The notes beneath the pieces are model-generated. The model ran no database searches, had not been told where the DNA came from, and was given only the letters and a program-made list of their open reading frames with translations. Source: Thermoleophilia bacterium (lineage in GTDB: Bacteria; Actinomycetota; Thermoleophilia; Gaiellales; JAICJC01). Taken from it: a DNA stretch of 11,545 nucleotides. The stretch covers positions 1-11,545 of the forward strand of contig JAICJM010000122.1 in assembly GCA_025928435.1 (NCBI GenBank), given 5' to 3'. The first letter of the stretch is position 1. Every line of letters starts with the position of its first letter. The translations under genes were made by a program, and so were the position numbers. Positions 1-7,210 of the stretch are shown here, piece after piece.

Positions 1-1
1 C

Positions 2-481
2 GGCCAGACCAACCTGCTGGCGCTGAACGCGGCCATCGAGGCCGCCCGCGCCGGCGAGCAGGGCCGCGGCTTCGCCGTCGTCGCCGAGGAGGTGCGCAAG
101 CTGGCCGAGGAGTCCCAGCAGGCCGCCGAGCAGATCTCGGCGCTCGTCAGCGAGATCCAGGGCGAGACGCACCGCACGGTCACCGTGGTCACCGACGGCG
201 CCCGCCAGACCGAGGACGGCGCCGTGGTCGTCGACCAGACCCGGCAGGCGTTCCAGGAGATTGGCGCCGCCGTGAGCGACATGGCCACCCGCATCGACCA
301 CATCGCGACCGCCAGCAGCGAGGTCGCGAGCGTGGCCGAGCAGTCCTCCGCCTCGACGCAGCAGGTGTCCGCGTCGACGGAGGAGACGAGCGCGTCCGCC
401 GAGGAGATCACCGCCTCGGCCCAGGAACTGGCCGCGACGGCCCAGAGCCTCGAGCGCCTCGTCGCCCAGTTCCAGCTCTAA
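2..481 (+). CDS. Methyl-accepting chemotaxis protein, C-terminal signalling domain (5' partial)
   Basis: This is the last 159 residues of a chemoreceptor; the start lies before the window. The first codons give the highly conserved hairpin tip of the MCP cytoplasmic domain ([20 protein letters not shown], then [15 protein letters not shown]), which in this family contacts CheA and CheW. The rest is the returning coiled-coil helix, with Ser/Ala/Glu-rich segments such as [12 protein letters not shown] that look like methylation-helix heptads for CheR and CheB. The protein ends in LVAQFQL, a usual MCP ending, and shows no CheR-tethering pentapeptide. It would form the base of a receptor array controlling CheA autophosphorylation. 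The sensor domain, membrane segments and HAMP domain cannot be judged. No other che gene is visible. The family call is near certain; the ligand is unknown. Confidence 0.95.
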   Translation, partial: GQTNLLALNAAIEAARAGEQGRGFAVVAEEVRKLAEESQQAAEQISALVSEIQGETHRTVTVVTDGARQTEDGAVVVDQTRQAFQEIGAAVSDMATRIDHIATASSEVASVAEQSSASTQQVSASTEETSASAEEITASAQELAATAQSLERLVAQFQL

Positions 482-489
482 CCTCACCA

Positions 490-520
490 ACGGCGGGGGC
501 GGCCTCACCGTCCCCGCCGT
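490..520 (+). terminator. Hairpin after the chemoreceptor gene
   Basis: A perfect 9-bp inverted repeat, ACGGCGGGG (490-498) and CCCCGCCGT (512-520), starts 9 bases after the chemoreceptor stop. A G-T pair can extend it to 10 bp, and the loop is about 11-13 nt. There is no T-tract, as is common in GC-rich actinobacteria. It is a plausible terminator or 3'-end stabiliser; only the dyad itself is seen. Confidence 0.5.
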
Positions 521-626
521 CCCGGTTCCCCGGATCGTGGTAGGCCGCAAACGGCCCGAATCGAGGAGGCACGTCGCGCCGATCCGGCCATGCCGGGAAC
601 GCCCTGGATCTTCGAGCATCTAGGGC

Positions 627-1133
627 ATGCACAGACGACTCCCGATCCTCATCGCCGCCGGCCTGCTCGCCATGAGCATCGCCGCGATCGCTCCCCGCAC
701 CGCGGCCGCCGCAGCCCCGCCGCCGCGCACCGCCCTCCTCTACCGGATCAACCAGGCCCGCATCGGCCACGGCCTCAGGCCGGTCCGCCCGTCCCTGAAG
801 CTGCAGCGGGTGGCCTCGCACCACTCCGAGGACATGATGGTGCGCGACTACTTCGCCCACACGAGCCCCACCGGCTCGGACGTCTACTCGCGGATCGTCA
901 ACAGCGGCTTCGTCGCCGGCTACTCCTGGCTCGGCGGCGAGACGCTCGCCTGGGGCAACGGCTCGCTCGCGACGCCGCTCGCGACCGTGCACGCCTGGCT
1001 CCAGAGCCCCGAGCACCGCGCGATCATGCTCTCGAAGACGTTCCGCTGGGTCGGGATCGGCCGCACCTGCGGCAACTACCGCGGCGAGGCGTCGACCTGC
1101 GTCTGGACGGCCGACTGGGTCAAGCGCTGGTAG
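627..1133 (+). CDS. Secreted CAP/SCP-domain protein (YkwD-like)
   Basis: This is a 168-aa exported protein of the CAP superfamily (cysteine-rich secretory/antigen 5/PR-1; bacterial YkwD type). Residues 1-30 are a signal peptide: MHRR, a hydrophobic core LPILIAAGLLAMSIAAIA, and an Ala-rich cleavage region. The CAP fold fills residues 35-168. Visible motifs are DYFAHTSPTG (His78), GETLAWG (Glu105; the usual motif is GEN, so Asn is replaced by Thr), HAWLQSPEHR (His130) and VGIGR. His78, Glu105 and His130 match the family's cavity residues. Two Cys near the end (TCGNYRGEASTC) could form a disulfide outside the cell. The biochemical role of bacterial CAP proteins is mostly unknown, so none is assigned. 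The ATG at 627 has no well-spaced ribosome-binding site but is the only start giving a full signal peptide. It sits alone between two hairpins, so it is probably monocistronic. Confidence 0.9.
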   Translation: MHRRLPILIAAGLLAMSIAAIAPRTAAAAAPPPRTALLYRINQARIGHGLRPVRPSLKLQRVASHHSEDMMVRDYFAHTSPTGSDVYSRIVNSGFVAGYSWLGGETLAWGNGSLATPLATVHAWLQSPEHRAIMLSKTFRWVGIGRTCGNYRGEASTCVWTADWVKRW

Positions 1134-1141
1134 GAGCGGCG

Positions 1142-1161
1142 CGGCCCCGTCCGCGGGGCCG
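1142..1161 (+). terminator. Hairpin after the CAP-domain gene
   Basis: A perfect 8-bp stem, CGGCCCCG (1142-1149) and CGGGGCCG (1154-1161) with the 4-nt loop TCCG, begins 9 bases after the TAG of the CAP gene. It is very stable and tightly looped but lacks a T-tract. Its position between two co-directional genes fits a terminator that separates the CAP gene from the LysR gene. Confidence 0.55.
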
Positions 1162-1237
1162 GCGCGTGGCGCCTGCGGAGGGCGTCGGCTAGCCTGTTTA
1201 GACGTCTCGGCGGCTCGTCGCGACGATCCAGGCAGCC

Positions 1238-2131
1238 GTGATCGAGTTCCAGCACCTCGTCTACTTCGTGGCAGTCGCCGAAGAGGGCAGCATCCGGGCG
1301 GCGGCACACCGGCTGCATCTGACGCAGCCGCCTCTCAGCCGCCACATGCGCGCGCTCGAGAAGCGCCTCGGCGTCCAGCTCTTTACGCGCACCCCCCGGG
1401 GCGTGCTCCTGACACCGGCCGGCGAGGTGCTCCTGGTCGAGGCGCGCGACACGCTCTCCCGCCTCGGCAACTCGCTCGAGCGCGTCCAGCGGGCCGCGCT
1501 GGGCGTGCGCCGGATCCGGTTCGGCTACTCCGGGACGGCGGGCACCGACCTGATCCCGGGCGTGATCGCCGCGCTCGCCCGGCAGACGCCGGCGATCGAC
1601 GTCGAGTTGGCCGAGCTGCCGGTGGAGAAGGCCCTGGTCGCGTTCAGGCGGCTCGCGTGCGACGCGGCGTTCGTGCGCCGGATGAGCGAGGGCCCCGGCG
1701 ACGTGGCCTGCGAGACGCTCCGGCACGAGCGCACGGTCATGGTGACGCCGCTCACGCACCGCCGGGCCGCCGCGCAGACCGTCGACGTGCACGCGTTCGC
1801 CGGCGAGGACCTGATCGTGACCCGCGGCGCCCGGGACATGATCGTGGAGGCGAACGAGCGGCTCGGCCTCGGGATCCGATCGGTGACCGAGGCGCCCACC
1901 ATCCCCGCAGTGCTCGGCCTGATCGCCTCCGGCCGCGGCGTCGGCTGGATGGCCGCGACGACGCCGGTCCTGCACCACCACGACGTCGTGTCCGTCCCGG
2001 TGAGCGGCTACACGACGGCGCTCGCGCTGGCCTGGTCGCCGAACCTCTCCGAGAGCATCCGCGACGTGATCCGCCGCGCGGCCACCGCGCTCGTCGAGTC
2101 GGACTCGCCGGGCAACATCGCGCACGCCTGA
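1238..2131 (+). CDS. LysR-type transcriptional regulator
   Basis: This 297-aa protein has the usual LysR-family length. The N-terminal winged HTH occupies residues 3-62, with the recognition region at 18-37 (GSIRAAAHRLHLTQPPLSRH) and the typical following LEKRLGVQLFTR and LTPAGE. A linker helix (about 63-88) leads to a two-lobed effector-binding domain (about 90-285). LysR proteins usually bind as tetramers upstream of a divergent target gene, with a small molecule controlling activation. Here the upstream gene is co-directional and behind a hairpin, so the target is not evident. The start is the GTG at 1238; the ribosome-binding site is weak (CCAGG). Upstream lie TAGCCT (1190-1195), which resembles a -10 box, and the palindrome AGACGTCT (1200-1207). 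The effector is unknown. The effector domain broadly resembles those of aromatic-catabolism regulators, but this is too weak to name it. Confidence 0.95.
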   Translation: MIEFQHLVYFVAVAEEGSIRAAAHRLHLTQPPLSRHMRALEKRLGVQLFTRTPRGVLLTPAGEVLLVEARDTLSRLGNSLERVQRAALGVRRIRFGYSGTAGTDLIPGVIAALARQTPAIDVELAELPVEKALVAFRRLACDAAFVRRMSEGPGDVACETLRHERTVMVTPLTHRRAAAQTVDVHAFAGEDLIVTRGARDMIVEANERLGLGIRSVTEAPTIPAVLGLIASGRGVGWMAATTPVLHHHDVVSVPVSGYTTALALAWSPNLSESIRDVIRRAATALVESDSPGNIAHA

Positions 2132-2149
2132 CCCCGCCTGCCACACACC

Positions 2150-2228
2150 GGGGATAGTCCCCTCACCAATCGCGGCGCATGTTTCTGGCGCGAAGCTCCT
2201 CTCCTCGATCGTCAAGGGGACTGTCCCC
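2150..2228. repeat. REP/REPIN-like imperfect palindrome
   Basis: Two near-identical 14-mers face each other: GGGGATAGTCCCCT (2150-2163) and AGGGGACTGTCCCC (2215-2228). They differ at one position, which would pair as G-U in RNA. Each arm is itself nearly palindromic. Inside them, a symmetrical 5x5 internal loop is followed by ATCG (2169-2172) pairing with CGAT (2206-2209). The whole could fold as a long hairpin about 79 nt in length. Short paired palindromes in intergenic DNA are the hallmark of REP/REPIN elements mobilised by RAYT (Y1-type) transposases. No transposase gene is in this window. It starts 19 bases after the lysR stop and could also act as its terminator. Membership of a repeat family needs genome data. 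Confidence 0.55.
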
Positions 2229-2242
2229 AGAATTGCAGGGTT

Positions 2243-2270
2243 TTGACGTTGTGACGGGTCGGAGTACACT
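2243..2270 (+). promoter_or_regulatory. Candidate sigma-70-type promoter of the kinase operon
   Basis: TTGACG (2243-2248) and TACACT (2265-2270) are separated by 16 nt. They match the vegetative -35 (5 of 6) and -10 (4 of 6) consensus in an otherwise GC-rich region. Transcription would begin near 2277, giving a leader of about 78 nt before the ATG at 2355. The promoter begins 15 bases after the REP-like element. Confidence 0.55.
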
Positions 2271-2340
2271 CTTGGCGTTATGGGTTTGGGCTACCGCGCC
2301 GCGGAGCGGGCGCGACAGTCACCGGTCGTTCGGGCAGACC

Positions 2341-2350
2341 AGGAGGTGAC
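2341..2350 (+). promoter_or_regulatory. Strong ribosome-binding site fixing the kinase start
   Basis: AGGAGGTGAC lies just before the ATG at 2355, with 8 nt between AGGAGG and the start codon. It is almost fully complementary to the 16S rRNA tail and is the best ribosome-binding site in the window. It favours 2355 over the in-frame ATG at 2280. Confidence 0.8.
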
Positions 2351-2354
2351 ATCC

Positions 2355-3986
2355 ATGGACGTGGTTCGCGACGGCGAGGCGGCACCCCGCTCGTGGCGAG
2401 GTGGGCGGCTTCTGCCCGCGGCGGTGTTCTGCGTGCTCGCGGCCGCGGCGATCGCGGCCTTCGTGGTCGTGCGCGCCAACGTGCACAACCAGAACACGCG
2501 CCTGCTGCGCGAGCGCACGGGCGAGGTCGCGCTGCTGCTCCAGTCGGCGGTCGGGAACCTGCCGACGTCGCTCCAGCCGCTCGGCGTCGCCCAGCGGCTG
2601 GGCGGGACGCACGCCTTCCTCGACGCCGCGAACGCGCAGACCTCGAGCGCGCCGAACGAGACCGCGGCGCTGGTGCGCACGGGCGGCGGCACACCGACCG
2701 TCCTGGCCGCCGCCGGGCTGGCGCCCGTGTTCCCGAAGGGGGCGACGCTGACGGGGGTGCCCGCGCAGGCGGTGATCGCCGCGGCGAAGGGCAAGCTGAC
2801 CGCGACGCGGGTGTTCAGGTTCGGGCAGACGCGGCTCGTCGGCTTCGCCATCGGCCCTCCGACCACCGCTCCGGGCCGGGCGATCCTGCTCGTCGCGGCC
2901 ATCGACCCGCGCCCGACGGCCACGCACCAGGTGACCCAGCAGCGGCCGTTCGACGAGCTCGACGTCGCCCTCTACGCCTCCCCGCACGCCAGCCCGTCCC
3001 AGCTGGTGCTGACGACGATCAAGCTTCCTCTCACGGGCGACGTCGCCCACCGGCTCGTCCCGGTCGGAAGCACCCACTGGCTCCTGGCGACGGAGGCGCG
3101 TGACCCGCTCAACGGCTCGTTCGCGAACGACGTGCCCTGGATCGTGCTGGCCGTCGGCCTCGCCGGCGCCGTCGTCGCGACCGGCGTCATCCTGATCTTC
3201 CAGCGCCGCCGTGACTACGCGCTCGCGCTGGTCGACGCCCGCACCGCCCAGCTGAACTCCTCGCTCGAGGAGCTCTCCGACGCCCAGGCGCGGCTCGTGT
3301 TCCAGGAGCGGCTGGCCGCGATCGGGCAGGTGGCCGCGGCGGTCGGCCACGAGCTGCGCAACCCGCTCGGCGTGCTGACGAACTCGCTCTACCTCGTCCG
3401 GACGGCCGTCCCGGGCGGTGACCGGGAGAAGATCGAGCGCCACCTGGCGACGGCCGAGCGCGAGATCGGCGCGGCCGTCGTCATCGTCGAGGGGCTGCTC
3501 GACTTCGCCCGCCAGAGCGAGCCCGACCCCGAGGTCTTCGGCCTCGACGACCTGGTGGACGAGTCGCTCGGCGTCGCCGGGCCGCCGCCCGGAATCGAGG
3601 TGCGCCGGCAGGGCCTCGACGAGATCGGCGGCGTGCGCGCCGACCGCCAGCAGCTGCGCCAGGTGCTGCTCAACCTCCTCACGAACGCCTACGCGGCCAT
3701 GGGGGGCACGGGCGTCCTCACCATCGAGGCGGTCGCCGGCGCGGACGGGGTCGAGATCCGCGTCACCGACTCCGGGGTCGGGATGGACGAGGAGACGGTG
3801 AACCACATCTTCGACCCGTTCTACACCCGCAAGGCGAAGGGCATCGGACTGGGCCTCGCCGTCACGCGCCGGATCGTCGAGGCGCACGGCGGCACGATCG
3901 CCGCCCGGTCGGCGCCCGGTGAGGGCACGACGTTCGTGATCGGCCTGCCGGGCGCGCTCGTCTCGAAGACGGAGGCGCCCGCGTGA
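2355..3986 (+). CDS. Membrane sensor histidine kinase (CHASE-like sensor, HisKA, HATPase)
   Basis: This 543-aa kinase is first in a three-gene signalling operon. Two membrane segments (about 19-39 and 260-282) bracket an extracytoplasmic domain of about 220 residues. The end of that domain (DVALYASP, later HWLLATEARDPLNGSF) resembles a CHASE domain, but that call is tentative. A short coiled coil follows, then HisKA with GHELRNPLG (phospho-accepting His332), N box (Asn440 and Asn444 in LLNLLTNAY), D box (Asp472 in DSGVGMDEE), F box FDPFYTRK and G box GIGLGLAV (from 496). All catalytic motifs are intact. The FDPFYTRK/GLGLAV style is NtrB/AtoS-like. Start 2355 is chosen for its strong ribosome-binding site; an in-frame ATG at 2280 would add 25 residues. 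The stop overlaps the next start by 4 bases (GTGA), implying translational coupling. The stimulus is unknown. Confidence 0.93.
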   Translation: MDVVRDGEAAPRSWRGGRLLPAAVFCVLAAAAIAAFVVVRANVHNQNTRLLRERTGEVALLLQSAVGNLPTSLQPLGVAQRLGGTHAFLDAANAQTSSAPNETAALVRTGGGTPTVLAAAGLAPVFPKGATLTGVPAQAVIAAAKGKLTATRVFRFGQTRLVGFAIGPPTTAPGRAILLVAAIDPRPTATHQVTQQRPFDELDVALYASPHASPSQLVLTTIKLPLTGDVAHRLVPVGSTHWLLATEARDPLNGSFANDVPWIVLAVGLAGAVVATGVILIFQRRRDYALALVDARTAQLNSSLEELSDAQARLVFQERLAAIGQVAAAVGHELRNPLGVLTNSLYLVRTAVPGGDREKIERHLATAEREIGAAVVIVEGLLDFARQSEPDPEVFGLDDLVDESLGVAGPPPGIEVRRQGLDEIGGVRADRQQLRQVLLNLLTNAYAAMGGTGVLTIEAVAGADGVEIRVTDSGVGMDEETVNHIFDPFYTRKAKGIGLGLAVTRRIVEAHGGTIAARSAPGEGTTFVIGLPGALVSKTEAPA

Positions 3987-4336
3987 GGGTGCTCGTCGCC
4001 GACGACGAGGCGGGGATGCGCGAGACGCTCGCCGACATCCTGTCCGAGTCCGGCTACGGCGTGACGGCCGCGGCCGACGGCGACGCGGCCCTCGACGCGA
4101 TCCGGACGAACGAGTTCGACGTGGTCGTGATGGACATCCGGATGCCCGGACGGGACGGCGTCTCCGTGCTGCGCGAGGTCGGCAAGCCGCCGCCGCGGGT
4201 GATCCTGATGACGGCATACGCCAAGGAGCGCCACCTGCACGAGGCCCGCGAGAAGGCGTTCGCCGTCGTCCACAAGCCGTTCCCGGTGCCACAGTTGCTC
4301 GACCTGGTCGCATCCGCGGTGGGTGCGGCCACGTGA
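3983..4336 (+). CDS. Stand-alone response regulator (receiver domain only)
   Basis: This 117-aa protein is a single CheY-like receiver with nothing after it. Acidic residues Asp7, Asp8 and Glu9, phospho-acceptor Asp51 (VVMDIRMPG), Thr77 (LMTAY) and Lys98 (HKPF) are all present, so it should be phosphorylatable. It has no DNA-binding, GGDEF or ATPase output, so it probably acts by protein contact or as a phosphate shuttle. The GTG start at 3983 overlaps the upstream kinase stop, and its TGA overlaps the next GTG; both junctions read GTGA. The likely donor is the upstream kinase, and the downstream kinase is a possible partner. Its sequence resembles the receiver of the next gene (both contain MRET and the pattern IL-ES-G), suggesting duplication. 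Confidence 0.93.
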   Translation: MRVLVADDEAGMRETLADILSESGYGVTAAADGDAALDAIRTNEFDVVVMDIRMPGRDGVSVLREVGKPPPRVILMTAYAKERHLHEAREKAFAVVHKPFPVPQLLDLVASAVGAAT

Positions 4337-5940
4337 GCGCCCTCGTGGATCAGGCGACACGGCCCGAGCTCGCCACCGGTACGGTGCTGGTGGTCGACGA
4401 CGACGAGGCGATGCGCGAGACGGCGGTCGAGATCCTCGGCGAGAGCGGCATCGACGCGGTCGGCGCCGCCTCGGCGGCCCAGGCGCTGGCGCTGCGGCCG
4501 GAGGTCGCGCCCGGCGTCGCGCTTGTCGACCAGCGCCTGCCGGATGCGACCGGTGTGCGCCTCGGCGCCGACCTGAAACAGCAGGACGGCGACATGACCG
4601 TGCTGCTCGTCACCGGCTACGCGAGCCTCGAGAACGCGATCGCCGCTGTGGGCCAGTTCGACGGCTACCTGACGAAGCCGGTGCCGCCGGCCGAGCTGGT
4701 GCGCGTCGTCCGCTCGGGCCTGGAGCACGCCCGCCTGCGACGCGAGAACCGCGCGTTGGTCGAGAAGCTGCGGCAGGCCAACCTGCGCCTCGAGCAGAGC
4801 GTCGCGGAGCGCACGGCCGAGCTCACGGGCCTCGTCAGCCTGGCCGAGGCGCTGGCCGGCTCCAGCGACTCCCAGACGGTGATCGAGGCCTGCCTGAACA
4901 CCGCCTCGGAGGTGACCGACGCCCTCTATGCGGGGCTCTACCTGGCCGAGGACGAGACCACGTCCGGCCTCAGCCTGCGGGCGCGCACGCCCGGTTCGAG
5001 CCTTCCCGAGCAGCTCGACTGCGTCCCGCGCAACCTGTCCGGCCGGCGCGATGTCGGCGCCGCGGACGGGGGCGAGCGCTTCGGCGACGCGGTGCCGCTG
5101 ACGGCGGGCGGCGAGGACGTCGGCGCGCTCGTGTTCGGCGGCGCGACCCGGCGCCGCCCGATGTTCCTCTCGACGCTGGCCGCGTCCACGGCGGTCGCGA
5201 TCCGGAACGCCCAGCGGCTCGAGCGCGAGCGGGAGACGGTGGCCCAGCTCTCCGAGCTCTCGCGCATGAAGTCGACGTTCCTGGCCACCGTCTCGCACGA
5301 GCTGCGCACGCCGCTCGCCGCGGTGCTCGGCCTGAGCGAGCTGCTGGCCCGGACGGAGAGCGGCGTGTCGCCGGAGCGGCGCGCGCAGATGACCGCCCAG
5401 ATCCTGGAGCAGGCCCAGCTGCTGAGCGCGATGATCGAGGATCTGCTCGACGCGACCCGGGTCGAGTTCGGGGGCCTGCGGGTGCGGCGGGAGCGGATCG
5501 ACGTCGCCCGCATCGCCGAGCGCGTCCACGACACCTTCCACGCCAGGGGCCACCCGTTGCGGACGCGGATCGGGCTTGACGTCCCCGCGGCGGTCGGAGA
5601 CGAGGCCCGCCTCGGCCAGGTGCTGACCAACCTGGTGGGGAACGCGTTCAAGCACACCCGCCCGGGCACGACGGTCGAGCTGGAGGTGGGTGGAGCCGAC
5701 GACGAGGTGCACGTCGCCGTGATCGACCACGGCAACGGCATCGACCCCGGGTTCCTGGCCCGGATCTTCCAGCCGTTCACCCAGGAGTCGGAGAGCAGCG
5801 CGCGCCAGGAGGGCCTCGGACTCGGGCTCTACATCGTCCACGGCCTCGTCGAGGCCATGGGCGGCACGGTCGAGGTCACGAGCACCGTCGGCGAGGGCAG
5901 CCGCTTCACCGTCCGCCTGCCGCGCGGGCCCGAGGCGTAG
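4333..5940 (+). CDS. Hybrid histidine kinase: N-terminal receiver, GAF-like domain, HisKA, HATPase
   Basis: This 535-aa protein has no signal peptide or membrane segment, so it should be cytoplasmic. Order: receiver (about 16-130; Asp22-24, phospho-acceptor Asp66 in LVDQRLPDATG, Thr94, Lys115), coiled coil (about 131-165, with an ERTAEL motif), GAF-like domain (about 167-295, ending in AVAIRNAQRLERE), HisKA with SHELRTPL (His322), and HATPase with Asn437 (LVGNAFKHT), Asp465 (DHGNG), an F-box-like IFQPFTQ and G box GLGLGL (about 494-499). All kinase motifs are intact. The receiver comes before the kinase, so it probably gates kinase activity as an input rather than accepting phosphate from its own kinase. 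The first operon kinase could phosphorylate it. The GTG start at 4333 overlaps the previous stop by 4 bases. The gene's last 35 bp overlap the convergent MFS gene. The GAF ligand is unknown. Confidence 0.92.
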   Translation: MSALVDQATRPELATGTVLVVDDDEAMRETAVEILGESGIDAVGAASAAQALALRPEVAPGVALVDQRLPDATGVRLGADLKQQDGDMTVLLVTGYASLENAIAAVGQFDGYLTKPVPPAELVRVVRSGLEHARLRRENRALVEKLRQANLRLEQSVAERTAELTGLVSLAEALAGSSDSQTVIEACLNTASEVTDALYAGLYLAEDETTSGLSLRARTPGSSLPEQLDCVPRNLSGRRDVGAADGGERFGDAVPLTAGGEDVGALVFGGATRRRPMFLSTLAASTAVAIRNAQRLERERETVAQLSELSRMKSTFLATVSHELRTPLAAVLGLSELLARTESGVSPERRAQMTAQILEQAQLLSAMIEDLLDATRVEFGGLRVRRERIDVARIAERVHDTFHARGHPLRTRIGLDVPAAVGDEARLGQVLTNLVGNAFKHTRPGTTVELEVGGADDEVHVAVIDHGNGIDPGFLARIFQPFTQESESSARQEGLGLGLYIVHGLVEAMGGTVEVTSTVGEGSRFTVRLPRGPEA

Positions 5941-7159
5941 CCTCGCCGTACCGATGCCACGCGCCGGCGGCGAGCGCGACGGCGGCGAGCACGGCCGCGA
6001 CGATACCCACGGCGACGGCCAGCGAGACGCGCATGTCGAGCAGCCCGACCGAGATCACCGAGCCGGCCACCCCGACGTAGATCGCGGTGATGAAGGCGGC
6101 CGTCACCTCGCCCCGGCGGTCGGGCGGGGCGATCCGGTTGAGGTCGTCCTGCGCGTAGAGGAACCCGATGCCGTGGCCCGCGCCGGTCAGCACGGCGGCG
6201 ACGAGCAGGAGCGGAAGCGAGCCGAGCGGCGAAGCGGCGACGAGCCCGGCCAGGCCGAGGGCCAGCAGGATGACCCCGGCCTGCTGCGCGCGCCCCGACG
6301 TGATGCCGTGGTGCGCGGCCACCTGGGCGGCGCACGACGCCGCCAGCATGACCGCGGTGACCGCCCCGAGCAGGGCCAGGTTCGAGGTCTCGAGCAGCGT
6401 CGCCGCGTACGAGGGCACGATCGAGAGGAAGAGGGCGACCGCGGCCCACAGCACCGCCGCGGTGAGGGCGACGCGGGCGAACGGCCGCCGGATGTCGGCG
6501 GGCACCGCCGGACGTGTCACCTGCCAGCTCACGGTGCGCCCGCGCACCGGCTCCGGCACGCGCAGCGCGAGCAGGGCCACGGCGGCGGTGGCGGCCAGCA
6601 GCACGACGTAGGGCAGGCGCAGCGGGTCGGGCGCCCACTCGGCCAGCAGGCCCGCCACCAGCGGCCCGGCCCCGCTGCCGCCCGCCTGCGCCAGCCCGGC
6701 CAGGAGCGCGGGCCGGCGGGCGTCGCGGGCGGGCTCGAGCTCGACCAGCGCGGCGGTCGCGGCGCTCGACGCCATGCCGACCGCGAGGCCCTGGAACACG
6801 CGCCCGGCGAAGAGCCACGCGGTGCTCTCGGCGAGCGCGAACACGATCATCCCCGCCGCGCCGGCGGCCAGGCCCATGAGCAGGACGATCCGCCGGCCGA
6901 GCCGATCCGAGAGCTGCCCGAAGAGCATGAGCGCCGGGACGAGCACGAAGGCGTAGAGCGCGAAGACCGCGGTCAGGACGGCGCTCGAGAACCCGAAACG
7001 CTCGCTGTAGACCGCGTACAGCGGCGTGGGCAGGTTCACGCCCGCCATCAGCACGACCCAGGCGAGCCACACGACGATCATCGGGCGGATCGAGCCGCGG
7101 GCGGGGCTCTGGGGCCCCGGGGTCCGCGCCGGCGGCGTCCGTGTGACGGTCGAGGGCAT
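5906..7159 (-). CDS. Major facilitator superfamily (MFS) transporter
   Basis: This 417-aa membrane protein has about 12 hydrophobic segments. It carries the MFS signature between helices 2 and 3 (GQLSDRLGRRIVLLMG), and the helix-4/5 area contains GRVFQGLAVGMASSA and GGSGAGPLVAGLLAEW. A weaker second-half counterpart is APPDRRGEV. It most likely works as a secondary exporter or drug-efflux-type permease; the substrate cannot be told. ATG 7159 gives a 26-residue Pro/Arg-rich cytoplasmic tail before the first helix. ATG 7081 would start right at the helix, and a start near 7201 would add 14 Arg-rich residues. No clear ribosome-binding site is visible. The gene lies 51 bp after the TPR reading frame on the same strand. 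Its 3' end runs 35 bp into the convergent kinase gene. An imperfect dyad (7169-7176 and 7187-7194) lies just upstream. Confidence 0.9.
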   Translation of the reverse strand: MPSTVTRTPPARTPGPQSPARGSIRPMIVVWLAWVVLMAGVNLPTPLYAVYSERFGFSSAVLTAVFALYAFVLVPALMLFGQLSDRLGRRIVLLMGLAAGAAGMIVFALAESTAWLFAGRVFQGLAVGMASSAATAALVELEPARDARRPALLAGLAQAGGSGAGPLVAGLLAEWAPDPLRLPYVVLLAATAAVALLALRVPEPVRGRTVSWQVTRPAVPADIRRPFARVALTAAVLWAAVALFLSIVPSYAATLLETSNLALLGAVTAVMLAASCAAQVAAHHGITSGRAQQAGVILLALGLAGLVAASPLGSLPLLLVAAVLTGAGHGIGFLYAQDDLNRIAPPDRRGEVTAAFITAIYVGVAGSVISVGLLDMRVSLAVAVGIVAAVLAAVALAAGAWHRYGEATPRARAAGGR

Positions 7160-7168
7160 CCGTCGTCC

Positions 7169-7194
7169 GTACCCGGTCCCCCGCGCCCGGGAAC
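7169..7194 (-). other. Imperfect inverted repeat upstream of the MFS gene
   Basis: GTACCCGG (7169-7176) pairs with CCGGGAAC (7187-7194) except for one mismatch, around a 10-nt loop. It lies 10 bases upstream of the MFS start and 17 bases after the TPR reading frame. It may be a weak terminator, attenuator or operator, or chance in GC-rich DNA. Confidence 0.25.
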
Positions 7195-7210
7195 GTCGCA
7201 ACCGCCGTCG

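Noticed and set aside
547..585. A possible sigma-28 (flagellar) promoter, from CAAACGG and GCCGATCC.
   Set aside because: The two boxes are about 23 nt apart instead of about 11, so the match fails.
564..592. AGGAGG (564-569) followed by ATG at 590, suggesting another start upstream of the CAP gene.
   Set aside because: The spacing is 20 nt, and the ATG 590 frame gives an Arg/Pro/His-rich product that is out of frame with the CAP protein and its signal peptide.
2319..5841. Long minus-strand open frames opposite the kinase operon (about 600-660 codons each).
   Set aside because: Compositionally biased shadows; the plus strand carries complete kinase and receiver motifs.
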